Assembly (NCBI RefSeq): GCF_000003605.2
Contig: NW_003128862.1
Coordinates: forward strand, 205,213 to 269,212
Source: Saccoglossus kowalevskii
Lineage: Eukaryota > Hemichordata > Enteropneusta > Harrimaniidae
Direction: 5' to 3'
DNA: 64,000 bases
Position 1 is the first letter of the stretch. Each line of letters opens with the position of its first letter. Under the pieces are notes generated by a model, which saw only the letters and a program-made list of their open reading frames with translations, did not search any database and was not told where the DNA came from. A program made the position numbers and the translations under genes. Positions 45,001 to 57,850 of this stretch are shown here, piece after piece.

Positions 45001-48000
45001 AGATGAGAATCGAATTCGACTTACAGTCTCATGAACATTGATCACGTATATTTTTCACAGTTATTTCGTCAACATACACTTATATCACAATCTCAATTTG
45101 TAGGAGAGACCAAAGCTCTTTGGGCGCCATATCTCCTTTGCATACATGACACAGTTTTGAAAGGATGTTTATTGCCTACTGTCTGAGTCATCGTTAACAA
45201 TATTTTTGAGTCATCCATACATTTATACGGATGAAGCTACAAATCGGCAATATTGTCATGCAACGATGAGGTATATTTACTCAGTGGTCTGCTTCATATA
45301 TCGACAAGCAATACGGTTTGCGAACCATTATGAAATCAAGCCAATATAACATTTTATGTCAATGGTTCCAATCAAAAGAAGCCTTAGATTTCATAATGTT
45401 TACTTTATCGCGAATATGTATTTGCGTTTGTCTGTTTCTGGTCATACATGTTCATACTCATATGCAGGTAACATGTATCATGTATTACTCATCGAACACA
45501 ATTTCTGAATTTTAAAATCGCAAAAACACTGAATGAATGTGACATATACACACGACAATTTATTTATTTAATGTATTGAACTATATTATTGTTATAAATC
45601 TGCATCATAACACGGCAGCGAAAATTGCATATATTTTATCTCATGGACTGAATCCAACTATTTGAACATAAACATGATGGACACACGTATACTTAAAAGT
45701 ATGACCACTTATAAATATAAATATAAATGATGATTGCGTATTCTGCCTGAAAGGTAATATCATATAAGAACACGATTTGCGTAACGACCTGTAGAATAAA
45801 CTATGCCAAGTTGTTTTCAAAATTATATTCAGTAAAAGTAATTTAAAGTCCTAAAATAAATAAATAAATAATATGTTACTGAAAGGTCATTACCGACACG
45901 TTCATCTATTACTACTAGTTACCTAGAACAGCAATTATCAAATATCGCATAATAGATATATACCACATATCTACAAGAGTCGTATAATCGTCCTGACAAT
46001 GAATGATTGAAATTGTCATTTTTGGAACATTTGGTGTATTTTTGAAGTATTCCCAAACCATCTGACTTTGACCTCCTTACTTTTGATTATGACCTTGTCA
46101 CTGTTGATTTGTTCACAGTAAACCTTCAGATGACGTACACTGTTAGCAAAAAAGTAAACAAAACTGCGTGAATATTCAGTCTATCCTATAGCATAACTAA
46201 CCCAACTATGTTCGACATCTATGTAATTAAAGTCTAATTGGATACACAGGACACAGATACGGAAAATTGGAATGGAGATATGTTCTTGGCAAAACATCGA
46301 CATTTAGTTTTGGCTGCAATCATTAGGTTGTTCTATAACTCAAATTCAAACAGCTTTCGGCTATGAATTGTCGTGACAACTCAAACTATCTGAAAACTAA
46401 ATTTGATAAAGGAAACCGACAATTCACTTTTGCCATCGGTGTCAAGGATTGTCCAATTTACATTGGTGTAAAACCACGCAATCACTAGCTCAACTGCGAT
46501 ATTGTTACTGATTGTAGGATATGTAATTGCTGTTATCATAAAAGTATAGTTGTCATGGAAACATCATTTTGTTTGTTTGCTTGCATTTCACGGTAAATAT
46601 GCCTGCTAGTGGCCCTTGGCAGCACGTCTCTATCATGCACTCTCTTAACAGCCTAGACAGACTTATTGACCGCTAAGCGGAAAGTCTTTTTTTTTCAATG
46701 ACTGTAATTGCGTCTCAGAATTGGTTCACGTGATATGATCGAAATATAACCTGCTGTAAGGGTCATTTTTACCGATCATACTGGTGAACGTTTCAGTCTA
46801 TCACACGAATCTATGTACGAATATTATCGTGAACTATGTATGGATGAATTCCGATCATTGCATAAACACCATACCATGGTACATCTAGATAGCACTCTAG
46901 ATGTCCATATCTGGCAATAGTGAAGAATCCTTCCACAGAATAACGATTTAAGAATAATCGGGTCCAGATTTCGCTTGCAAACTTATACTTATACTTGTTA
47001 TTAGCTTTTCTACCGATAGACAGAAAAACAAACACACCAAGGCCGACTATATCAAAACATGCGGTGGAAATTAACCATTGTCCGACATTAGATACATTGT
47101 CGTGTGTCAGAACTTCATTTAAATTAAACCAGGCGAAGATAATTCTATGTTTAGTATCAGAAATTAAAATGTGTTAAATTAAAATTTCTGGTTTCTAGGG
47201 TGAATGACGATTTTATATCAAAATTAATCATACGTGCAACTGTGATACAATATCATTATTTTAGTTTTTCTTACTTTCTTATATTTGTACAATGCTAGGT
47301 GTAAAGAATTGTTTTTTTTTATGACGCACTGATATTTATTTCCATTGTCATGATTGTATATTCATGTTTTAATTAAAATGAATGAGTTGGCTTTAAATTA
47401 CCCTTTAATTGGCGATGTATCATTGAAACATCTAGTTCACAAACTCTTTTCACTTGCTAAACATACATTGTATAGTGTTGAATTACCAAGTCTTTGGAGA
47501 TGCCATGTTTGTACATTGTCCATTGTGGTTATACGGTTGTATAAATTGTACTATTGTTAGCGAGCTGCACCTTTCTAGCAGTAATTTTATTTTTGCACGC
47601 ACATGCACATTGAGACATTGTATGATGACAATGTATTATGCTGCATGGTAATTAAATTCTCCGTTAAGCAGGCTTTCTGCTACCTCGAAGAAACGCGCAC
47701 AGTTTCAAGAAATCCGCCCACGGTGGATTTAACAATCAATCGTGTGACAATATTTGAATTCTCTGTATCCCCAATACGAACACGTATGATTGTCGAACAT
47801 GTCAGTTTTTCCCATTGTACTATAGGGAACATAGACAGGATAATAATTTGCATCGAGCAGAATCGGTAAACGAACTCTGAAAATGACTGGAAATAATTAT
47901 GCCACTTGTATTAAGGCTGATTATTATCTTCGCTGCATTTTGTCAAGCCTTCTCCTTAAAAGCCGCATTGCAGAACATCTCGGCGGTTCGCAAATCACTT

Positions 48001-51000
48001 ATCGCATACGCTGAGAGGTTTGTTTGAAACGTTTTGTCTGGTAATTATTATGAGACTGTAAACCGTAGTTGGGATACATAATATAATAAAGAGAAACGAC
48101 TAAATACAATTAAAATCAAATGTTCACATTCTTCTTGACAAGTGGAGATCAATGAGTAAATGTGAAATAAATCGAAAAGAACAGACATTGATTCTGTAAT
48201 CGCATTAGTGTTGCCTACTAAGTTTGTTATTAATTATTCATCACGTCATATCGGGTAAATGAAGGACATGAAAAACCATTGAGACGGGTATATTTGTTCT
48301 TGGGCCAATTATATATAATTTTATTGAGTTGAGAAGTCATTAGCAATCTCTGTAATAATTTGTGATTATTTAGGATATAAATGTCTCAGTCTGTTTTCCA
48401 ATTACAAAAAAGCAAAATATAATGCACTAAAGTTCTGAAAACATAATCTGCATCCAGTGGTCCACTTGAGAGAAAAAAAATGAACTGCGCACCCACTGTC
48501 CTCAATACTATGCGGATTCATGTATCGGAGACAAATTGAATTCAATTACGTCAGCAAAAGAGGCTTCGTGACTCTCGCTCTCAACAAAGCCTCAGCAGTC
48601 ATTTTAAAAATGCGGGCTATTAGATGCATATTATTAACATGGCAATCTAGGTTTGCATCACTTCGAGGTAGAACTATTCAAATATGTGGTCGGATGTGTT
48701 CCGAAGATGATGAGCAAACCATATATAACACGTCATTTGATGTAATAGTTCTTGATTGTATTATAGATACATATGACGTACTGTATGAACTAGATGATCG
48801 CCAGTCGGCCATTTTGAATTTGATGGTGACAAAAGTGCGTATGTGTGAAGTTTAAACATGATCGGTCCAATCATATATGTCGAGTATATGGAACCAAATG
48901 AAACAAAATGACCACCACTCGGTCAGTTTGAGCCCAATCCGATAAATAAAATGCATTAAGATGTCATTGTATTCAACGTACATATCATGTTTGATCTGGC
49001 TGAGATCAAGTTCCTGAATGGCGACTTCGATACATTTGGGCATTAAAATGGTAAAAATCACGAAACATATGCATACGTCCGATATAGTGTGTGATAAATT
49101 TCTTCGTTTATTAGTTCTCGTTCAAAACACATACATTGATGCAATGTAATGTTGCTACGTAGGCTATCGGATAAAATATGTATAGTGCGTTTTTCATTAC
49201 TTTACATTGGTTATATTCCCTCACCTACGAGACATTTGTTTTCATTATTCCCCAGATCATATATTTTTAATCCTAACATATGGTCACGTGTTAGTGAGCA
49301 ATATCGCATTAGTGAACATATTAAGAAGCCATAAATATTCGAGCGAGTTATTTGCGAATCACGATTGGATTGAGTTACATACTAAGTCATATGTTTAGTT
49401 TATGTATAAAAGCCGCGGTTTACTGTTACAGTGTTCAAAAACAGTTTAATTGTATGTCTAGCTCTTTTATGTAAATGAGTGTATGATTGATCAGTGGTGA
49501 GAAAGACATATGAGTGAACCCAATGTTATAGTGACAGACATTCCTTGTTATTGAATATGACTCAAGTGACACACGATCTGAAGCTAAATAAGCGACCAAA
49601 TCCTCTTATAGACCAATACTAATTAGGCATAATTGAATACTAATGAACAACTATCCGCAAAATCTGCGGGTAGCTAATGCAATGTATCGTAACCCGGTAT
49701 ATTACGTTCCTCGTATTAAATTGTGTCTAGGTAATGAAAATCAGTACGTGGATATTTAAGCAAACGCTTTTTAGTGTATGTACACCGTGTAATGACGGAA
49801 AGACGAGACTTCATTGTATTATGAATACAGACAATGATTGCGTGTCAGTGAGTTGAGCCGCTGGGAAAGATCGGTAAGAGTCTCCACTCATGTTTATTTG
49901 CCAATTACGACATGCATGCATGTTATAATGAAAATCAAACAAAAAATCGTGGTACACAAGTTTAGTCTCAAGCATTACCCAGGACCCTCAACAACTATCA
50001 CGCTTCTTCGTGTGATTTATAATTAACCAATGAAGTATGAGTGTATTTTTGTATAACGCCAAATGATGAAACCTGAGCACATCGCATTTCATAGTGTCGC
50101 ATATTTGAATAATTGGGACTCGATCAGCGTTTTGTAATGATTAGAGTAATCAAGAATTTTACACGATATGAATCAACATCACCTATCTTTAAAGCAGGTA
50201 CACCTACACGCAGACCAATTTTGCATTTCAAATACATTTAGTCAAAAACATTGATTAAAGTATTTCACAGACATGGATATATCCATTTAGTATCATTCAA
50301 CACAGGTCAAATGAGTGCACCCATCATCCAATCATCATAGTCATTTTGCAACCTCGTATCTGAGTTTAAAATAGATTAGTTGAATCATTGTCGGTCGATA
50401 TAATGCGTATGGAGTTAGAGATATATCGGTTTCTTGGTAACTATGTTGAACAAGTATAGGTCGTTCAGCCAGAAGTCAGATATAATTCTTCGTTTAAAAA
50501 TAACAATCCTCTCACTATTGTAATGTAATGCAAAAGACATTCACAGGATATCATTCCAAAGTGCTGCGTGTAGCATTATTGAAGAATCTTTTCGACTAAC
50601 AAAAATAAGAAGATCATCAAATAGTATATGACATTTTATTGTCGAATTCGTCAAAGATTTGTGATCTGAGCATATATGTAATTCTACCAATCTTCTAGAG
50701 ATATGTGATATTCAATATCACACTGTATACTAACCCACTCATGGTATTCAATTAGAATAATAGCTGATTTTGTCAGCTCCGTTAATTACTTCGAAAGATA
50801 TTCCTGCCACACCTACTCAAGTAAATGCAGTATCATTTCAGTAGTGGGCTTTGAGTTTGAAAGCTACGCATTATAATTTACCATCGTCACGTAACAACGT
50901 TTATATATAATTTGTGCAAATCGTGATTTTGCATAAAAGATGTCATGGTACTATTCAAACAGCGTATAATATATCGATACATCACGAGTTATTTTACAAT

Positions 51001-53129
51001 ATAATATGTGTTATATGAGAGGAGTAATTTTCATGTGTGCTTAGTTTAATAAATTGAAATGCTATTTTGTCGAGTCTTCGCATTTGAAATCTTACTTATC
51101 TTATAAATATGGAAATACGCCTAGGTAAACCAATCGGCAGTTAGCTTAAGCTGCAAAACCAGTTAATGCTGGTATACTGGATGGATTAGGCCGAACATAA
51201 TATATTTTTATCCGTACCAAGCGTCTAAATTCAACTCAGAATTATTAATGTAGAATATTTGTTTTGTTTTATATAATGTATTTATTAATTAATATGCTAT
51301 TTAAATTGCGTTATACATATACAACATACAGTGTGTTTTAGGGGAGTATTTTACGGTTAACACTATCTTAACACCAGATTAATGTGGCGAGTTGAAGGTA
51401 GTAAGTACTATAAAACATTGTTGTTGATCAAAGATGTACAGTATCATTTTATGTGTTCAATTAAATGTTTTAAAGCGATTAAACACGCAAACCTATTAGG
51501 GATTATTTAAATAATCGTGACCCACTTAAATAAGCAAACCTTCGTATCTCAAACAACTTTCTATATGTCAAAATGGAAATGTTCCAATGTGAACCAGAAT
51601 AATGAAAAGACGCCTAAGATAATTAATGAAATGATGTATCTACCATGCGAAGATCGACTTTATTTGTCAAGGTAAAATCTCATCTTCAAATTAACTCTGA
51701 TATTGAAAGAAAGTGTCATGTACATGATAATGGTAAACATTCAGATAATTACTAAATCTATATTCACTATGTCACCTATCGCGCATAATTACCTAATGGG
51801 ACTTTGCAGTGTTCAAAAAAAATCTCGATGGGTTTTACAGGTAATACCAGATTTGCTCCAGAGAGATAGAACCAACATACTGCATTCATACCATTAGGAT
51901 TTATGAGCTATTTTTGATATTACTTGCTTTAGCATAAGTTGAAATGACTACATCACACAGATTATATATTTGCATAGAATGACTAAGTATCGACTAATAT
52001 ATTGTTGAATGTATAATAATTCAAGGACAGAGCCAAACAAGAGCAAATAATGCTGTATTTAAAAAGGTGGGAAGTACCATACCCAACTGTGGACAAATTT
52101 CGGATAGGGAAAGGACAAAATAATCGATTGACAACAATCGATAAAAAAACAAGTACAAGTACTTGACATTGACAATATTGACATTGACACCATCTTTATT
52201 ACAAGACATACTTCTAAAATACTATAGAACGTAAGGCAAAACCAACCACAGGCAATCAGACTGAACGCAGTATATTCACAATGTCCAACCTCTTCACAGT
52301 ACTGTAACACATAATAAATATGGTATGAGTGTGAGCATTTGGAGGATTATACTATTTTATACATCCCAGTAAGTCCAAACAAACAAACTAACTAAATGTT
52401 ATAGGTTGTTATTCCAGGCGTCAACATATAAATGCATTAGACTATTTTACGTTTTCCATTCATATTTTATATGTTTATATTTAAATCTTATTTAAAAATA
52501 CATCACAATGGTGAGTTATTTGTCACAGAACCAAGTGTGAAAATATCAGGTGACACATACGATCAATTGAGCACTAGTTTTGTTTTATATTGATCAACAG
52601 CATGCCACAATCGATAAGTGTTGCATAAATTTGCGGCTCAAGATATCAAACAATTCTATCTTGATGGATTGTATTTCCTAACACAGATCCAATAATATAT
52701 TACTTGTATTACGTCGTGAGTAGTAAGTACATAATTCTATTCTGATAAGCTGTAATGATCAAAGGCCAAACCCTTGAGATTCCGACAGTTCTCCTCGCTT
52801 CAGGAAGTATGTGTATACGACCCCAACCAACTCGCGGTATTAGTTCCGAAAACATGGCCTCCTAATGGTTGGTAAATACAAATCCCAGTGATGAATAAAT
52901 AAATAAAATGCTTATATTTAAGAGTTACTGAATTTAGCAAATGTTAAAGTGTTCAGTATGTTTTCCACAGTTGAAAAGGTTCGACAATTGCGAGTAAATG
53001 TAAAGCTACCTCCAAAATTTGTCTCATTGACTACCAAACCCTAACACCTATATTCCTCAGAGATCAGTCTGTTTGTTGACAGTTTGTTCGACGTAACAAA
53101 CTCTGTTTTGTGTATATGCTCCGACTCAA

Positions 53130-53470
53130 CTAAAAGTTGAATTGAAACACCATGGATAATAACGAGTGTGTTAAATGTTGACCTTTCCAGGCCCAATCTT
53201 GAGTACGAGAATTATTGTGTGGGGTTGATTTGCTGAGACTAGAAATACTGAATACAGAATTAAAAACACGGATAGCTTCAAGTGCGAAATAGCACGAAGG
53301 CTTCATAATTTGAACTAACTCGCGGGGTGAATGGAGCACTCGTTTCCATGGAAACTGTATTAATTTGTATAACTACAAGATCAATCGTAAGGTTGTGCAG
53401 AAGATTTGTGTGCAAATTCCTGAAGGTAGTGGACAATTTAGAATTGTGTTCGAGGGCAGAGGGCATTGTA
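53130..53470 (-). other. GC-richer block with two overlapping minus-strand frames, unidentified
   Basis: Two overlapping frames (53278-53466, starting MPSALEHNSKLSTTFRNLH; and 53130-53339, starting MLHSPRELVQIMKPSCYF) lie in a patch richer in G+C than the intron around it. The frame change midway and lack of context suggest an old inserted repeat or gene fragment. I cannot name it. Confidence 0.25.
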
Positions 53471-56400
53471 AAACTTTAGTAGGAGTGAAGTACCTTTTTA
53501 AAATACAGTCAGACTAAAAACTCCTGTGTGACGATAAAATAGTACTGACACTAAACATATGTGGAATCTCAACGAGGAGGAAAGCAGGTGTACAATGTAA
53601 CGGGATTTCTTAGTTTAACAAATTAAACATCACCAATATGACGCTATTTTTAATACAATGTCACTGTCGATTATTTTAATATTTAAAATGCTGAACGAGA
53701 CGCAAGAGTGAAACAATTCAGAGCACGCAGTCTGACAGGATGAAACGCGTTGATTGACACGCCTCTGTTGGTGCCTATATGAGCCGCAATGGGACGAATG
53801 AAAGCAGTGAAAAGAAGATGATATTGATATCTATTTTAAAATGAATGTTATCGTCAAAGCGTGTTTAAATAACGACTGATTGCTAGTAATAAATATACAC
53901 TCAAATACAACGAAACATTTGTTTGTGTTAAAATTTTTTCTTTGACTATTTTAAAAATATAAATGGCGATGTTATAAAGGCGTGAAGTTTTATCCGCCCT
54001 ATGTAACAACTACAGTGGAGTGTTGTTTAACACAACATTTCCTAGTGTTAGTGTCATGGGTACCATATTGTTCAAAATCTGTATTCATATGCCAACGAGA
54101 CATTCGAAAACAGGGAGGGATTATTTTTCACGGAAAGACCATTATTGTAAACATGACTTGTCCAGTTACTAGTACTTCGCAGAAGAAAACTGAAGAATAA
54201 ACAAAACTATTAATTAAAGTGAGCAGGTGGCAGAAACACGGCAATGACAGTTTTGTTGACAGTGACGACGTTCATTCACCGTGAATAATTATAAGTTAAT
54301 TATCAGCAAACGCCATATGATTATACATATTTTAATTTCCGGCATTCGAAAAGACCATTCACCCATGCATATATATGTGCTTGTAATAATATAGGTCGTA
54401 TAAAATATTGGCATTTTCCTTTAATAAACGAACGGCTGATGACTCATAAAATGACTTAGAAATGGTACAAAAACGAGAATTCGAAACAAGAACGGGGAAT
54501 TATAACATCTTATAACAATCTTAGAAACTACGATGGGATCTTTCAACAACCACTTCCCAAAAATAAATACTGACACCATTTAGTCAGACTATTTATTACA
54601 TGATATCGAGTACTAATGGTGAAACTATCATAATCACCTTACTTTGTGATCAAGAATATGATATAAACAAAACGGCAACAACAATATCACATAAAATACC
54701 ATCTACGTGAGAAACAAAACAGATATAATATTATGTATTCGATGGAAACTATATATATACTACATATACACTAACCAACGATTATTTAAACATTTATTCC
54801 TAAACCAGAGAGTATATACGTAAAGACATACATACATATTCATGATAATCTCTCCACATGAGTATATATTTTTGATAACTTGTTCTATAACCATCACCTC
54901 ATTTCATCAAACTGAAATGTATGTCAAACATACTTGGATGACTAAACCGTAACTTATGCCACCCTTATTATGGTTTCCGTAATTATACCTAAGGGAATTT
55001 CAAACGATGTATCGTATGTTGCAAGAATACTAAATCATCCAATTTGAAGGAAGCATCAATTTCACCTGAGGTTACCGATGTGTTCCCTGATTATAATGTG
55101 TGTCCTGTTGAGCAAACATCTACTTACTTCTAATCTGTTGACAAAATGACGCCATGTGGAGTAATGACTACTATTCATTGGAATCCTAATCGATAATCAG
55201 AAACATAGTAGTAAAATGTTTTAAATTCTGGGCGTTATTTTTGTCTTTAATTACTTTGCTAATTAATTTAATATTATAGATCGATGAGCATGCGGGATCG
55301 ATATTTATTAAAATTCTACACGACTTGTTCTCACGGGAATGCACCACTATTTGGATTAGGCTAGTTAAATGTTCATTGGTATGTGACATGATTAAGTAAT
55401 TAGACGCAGAGGCGATACTTTGAGTTGTGGTATAACGCACAACTTTTTAATAACGATATGAACCCCCGAAAAAATGAAAATCCATTTTAACCTGACTAAC
55501 TCAATAAAATATATGTCATGTAGAACACTCACTATTTACTTCCAAACATAATGATGAAAATGGGTGTTCCTACCCTGTGTACTGACAGAAATCGTTTAGA
55601 TTGAAGAGCAACACAGACGTAACAAATAGTTATCACATTCGCTGGTTCGGATGAACATGTTTAATCCAATTTCACATCGCTTCTACTTTGAATTAGTTAT
55701 ATAGATATTCTCCACTCAAGTGAAAAACCGTTTAACTTCCTCTCCTTCTTCATCTTTTAAAATATTTGATAAAGCATGGTTTCATACATACTGTGAGCAT
55801 TATAAAGGTAATAGATGGGGATTGCAATTGCATTTGCTCTTCTCTAGCAATGATAAATTTACCTTGCACAAATCTTTATATCGGTTCTCTAGCCTAGTTG
55901 ATTTCACGCACTAGTCAACACGTTCAGAACAAATTGAAAGAGATTCAGGGTCACGGAGTTGGTCAATAGGTTTAAGAAATTATGTTGTGTATGATCATGG
56001 TGAACAATACAGAAGTACGTGCACCAAATTATCGAAATATTGAAGAAGCTATAGATTCATTCCGCTATGGGCATTTACCTAAATAACTTGATTACGTATT
56101 CACGACATCACATGAACGTACGTGAAATGCAATGGCAACCGTATTAACTCATTTTCAGTTTGACGAATTCCGGTTAATCAATCAAATTGTGCAATTAATC
56201 TTGACAAGAAGTTGCACGGCGGGTAACAGCGGCACTTTCCTTACGCCTACGTCAAGTTTCTGCTTGTTAAGAAGTGGCTTATTGCTCATATCTGTCTGTC
56301 CCTGGGCGGCATAAGTACAACATAATCACATCACCATTGCTGCTTATGTGAATTGTTTTCACGCTGGAAAACTGCAATCACATACGCCACCTTTGATGTG

Positions 56401-57403
56401 TTCTATTTGACATTGATGGCACATACGTGAATTTGTGAATGCAGTTTGCGTTCACTGTTAGTAGAAAGCAGTACATTGTCTTTCTTGTCTGCAATCGACT
56501 TCTTTTTATTGTCAATTGAATCAGCACGGGCAATTTTTTTAAAACGTTTCAAGAATTGACTTGGTCAAACATTATCACATGATACTTCAGCTGTATCATC
56601 GAAACAAGACTGTGTAGTTTAATCGGATACCTTATTTTTTATATTTTTCCAATACTGTATCACTATAGTCCCTGTAAACGACATCTATATACAATTTAAT
56701 TTCCGACGCATAGTATCGTGTTTCCGTAAGCTCTAACCTAATTATGTTAAGTGAGTTCCAAATCATCGGAACTGTTTTTGTTTGTGCTTAACGTTAGCAA
56801 ATCGCGTTAATGAAGGTTATACAACGTCAGTTGTCATATCTATTGCCAAGCTGTTCGTAGTATAAACAACTAGTATGGCATAACAAATATTTTCAAATAT
56901 TGATAAACGACTCAATATATATCATTTGATATAATATCGTTTTAGATTATATTTTATAGTTGATTATCATCCTCAGAGGCGAACAGTATATAAATTACGA
57001 TAAGTCACTAACAGATGTCATGACAAGTCAGCTTGATAATGAGGTGTTACACGGATCAGAAGACACAAAATATGACACTCGTATATTAAACGCAATAAAG
57101 CTATCGGGAATTAATGCAGATGTAGGGATGGAAACCGTTATTGTTAATACATGTGCGGACAGGCAAGTGTATTATGAAAAGCGACAAGCATAGTTAATAT
57201 GTACTAATCAGAAAAGGCTGCCCATGTCCAAACTGATGAAGCTACTGCATTTTGATTTAAAACAATATCGATGTAATATTTTGTTCTAAGGAATGCATGG
57301 CATAATATTTCGTTGATAAATAAGTACTATGTGTGTGACACAGGTACTTGTGGAGGGATTACACAAAGCTGGCAAATTTTGTACTGTGTTACTGAGTTCC
57401 TAC

Positions 57404-57748
57404 CTGCTGCATAAATATGAGCACGGGACACATAACACGTCCAAACACCCATTCTCCTAACATTATCGTGGGGAATGTGAACGGCATACAGAAAACAGCC
57501 ATCATCAGATCAGCAACGGAGAGGTTCACAAGAAATGGATTCAGATCTGATCTGGTTGATTTCCTCCAGATGAGGACAATAAGCACCAGCACGTTGCCAA
57601 CAATCGACAGAAGCATATTTAACGTGAATGCACTTATGAAGAGAATTTGACATTCCATCGGCAAGGACATGTCCAGGTAGTCGAAAGTGATATTTGTGGT
57701 GTTAGGGTCCACATACTCGTATGTGTAGTCCAATCCGCACCACGGCAT
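57404..57748 (-). CDS. Receptor gene B, exon 1: neuropeptide-type GPCR, N-terminus to start of TM3
   Basis: First coding exon (115 codons, phase 0) of the intact copy. ATG at 57748; the start MPWCGLD is shared with gene A. The N-tail has sequons at N16 (NTT) and N19 (NIT), the same positions as in gene A. TM1 (GNVLVLIVLIW), TM2 (NLSVADLMMA, D80), W100 and C107 follow, and it ends FMQQ|GTAGGA. With exons 2-4 it forms a 410-residue receptor with every class A landmark: N52, D80, C107, DRY 131-133, C186, CWLP 264-267 and NPxxY 309-313. Expected in the plasma membrane of neurons or peptide-responsive cells. The ligand cannot be told from sequence. Confidence 0.96.
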
Positions 57749-57829
57749 GGTTGTCTTATGTCTGAGTCGCTGTCACACGTTGACGGGTGCGCTGTTATGC
57801 ATGACAATACAACTTCTGGCTTGGTGAGT

Positions 57830-57850
57830 TTTATAGCTGATCTGACGTCA
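57830..57850 (-). promoter_or_regulatory. Gene B core promoter: perfect CRE next to TATA box
   Basis: On the minus strand a full palindromic CRE, TGACGTCA (57850-57843), is followed after seven bases by TATAAA (57835-57830), 15 bp from CRE start to TATA start. The start codon is 82 bp after the TATA box, giving a 5' UTR near 50 nt. A CRE fused to a TATA box predicts cAMP/CREB responsiveness by analogy with other animal promoters. Gene A has the same arrangement with a half-site. Confidence 0.6.

Larger units (their letters stand above)
38779..57403 (-). other. Intron 1 of receptor gene B (18.6 kb)
   Basis: Donor CAG|GTAGGA, acceptor TTTATTTAG, phase 0, same position as intron 1 of gene A but over three times longer. 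It is AT-rich and mostly featureless. It holds a 14-nt C run at 39408-39421, two back-to-back ORFs near 39.6-40.4 kb, a 446-N gap, and a slightly GC-richer block at 53130-53470. Other open frames (for example 43650-43895, 47603-47869 and 48520-48855) show no recognisable family. No complete transposon was identified. Confidence 0.8.

Noticed and set aside
48520-48855. 111-codon plus-strand frame
   Set aside because: No domain, signal or splice context and composition like the surrounding intron; probably chance.
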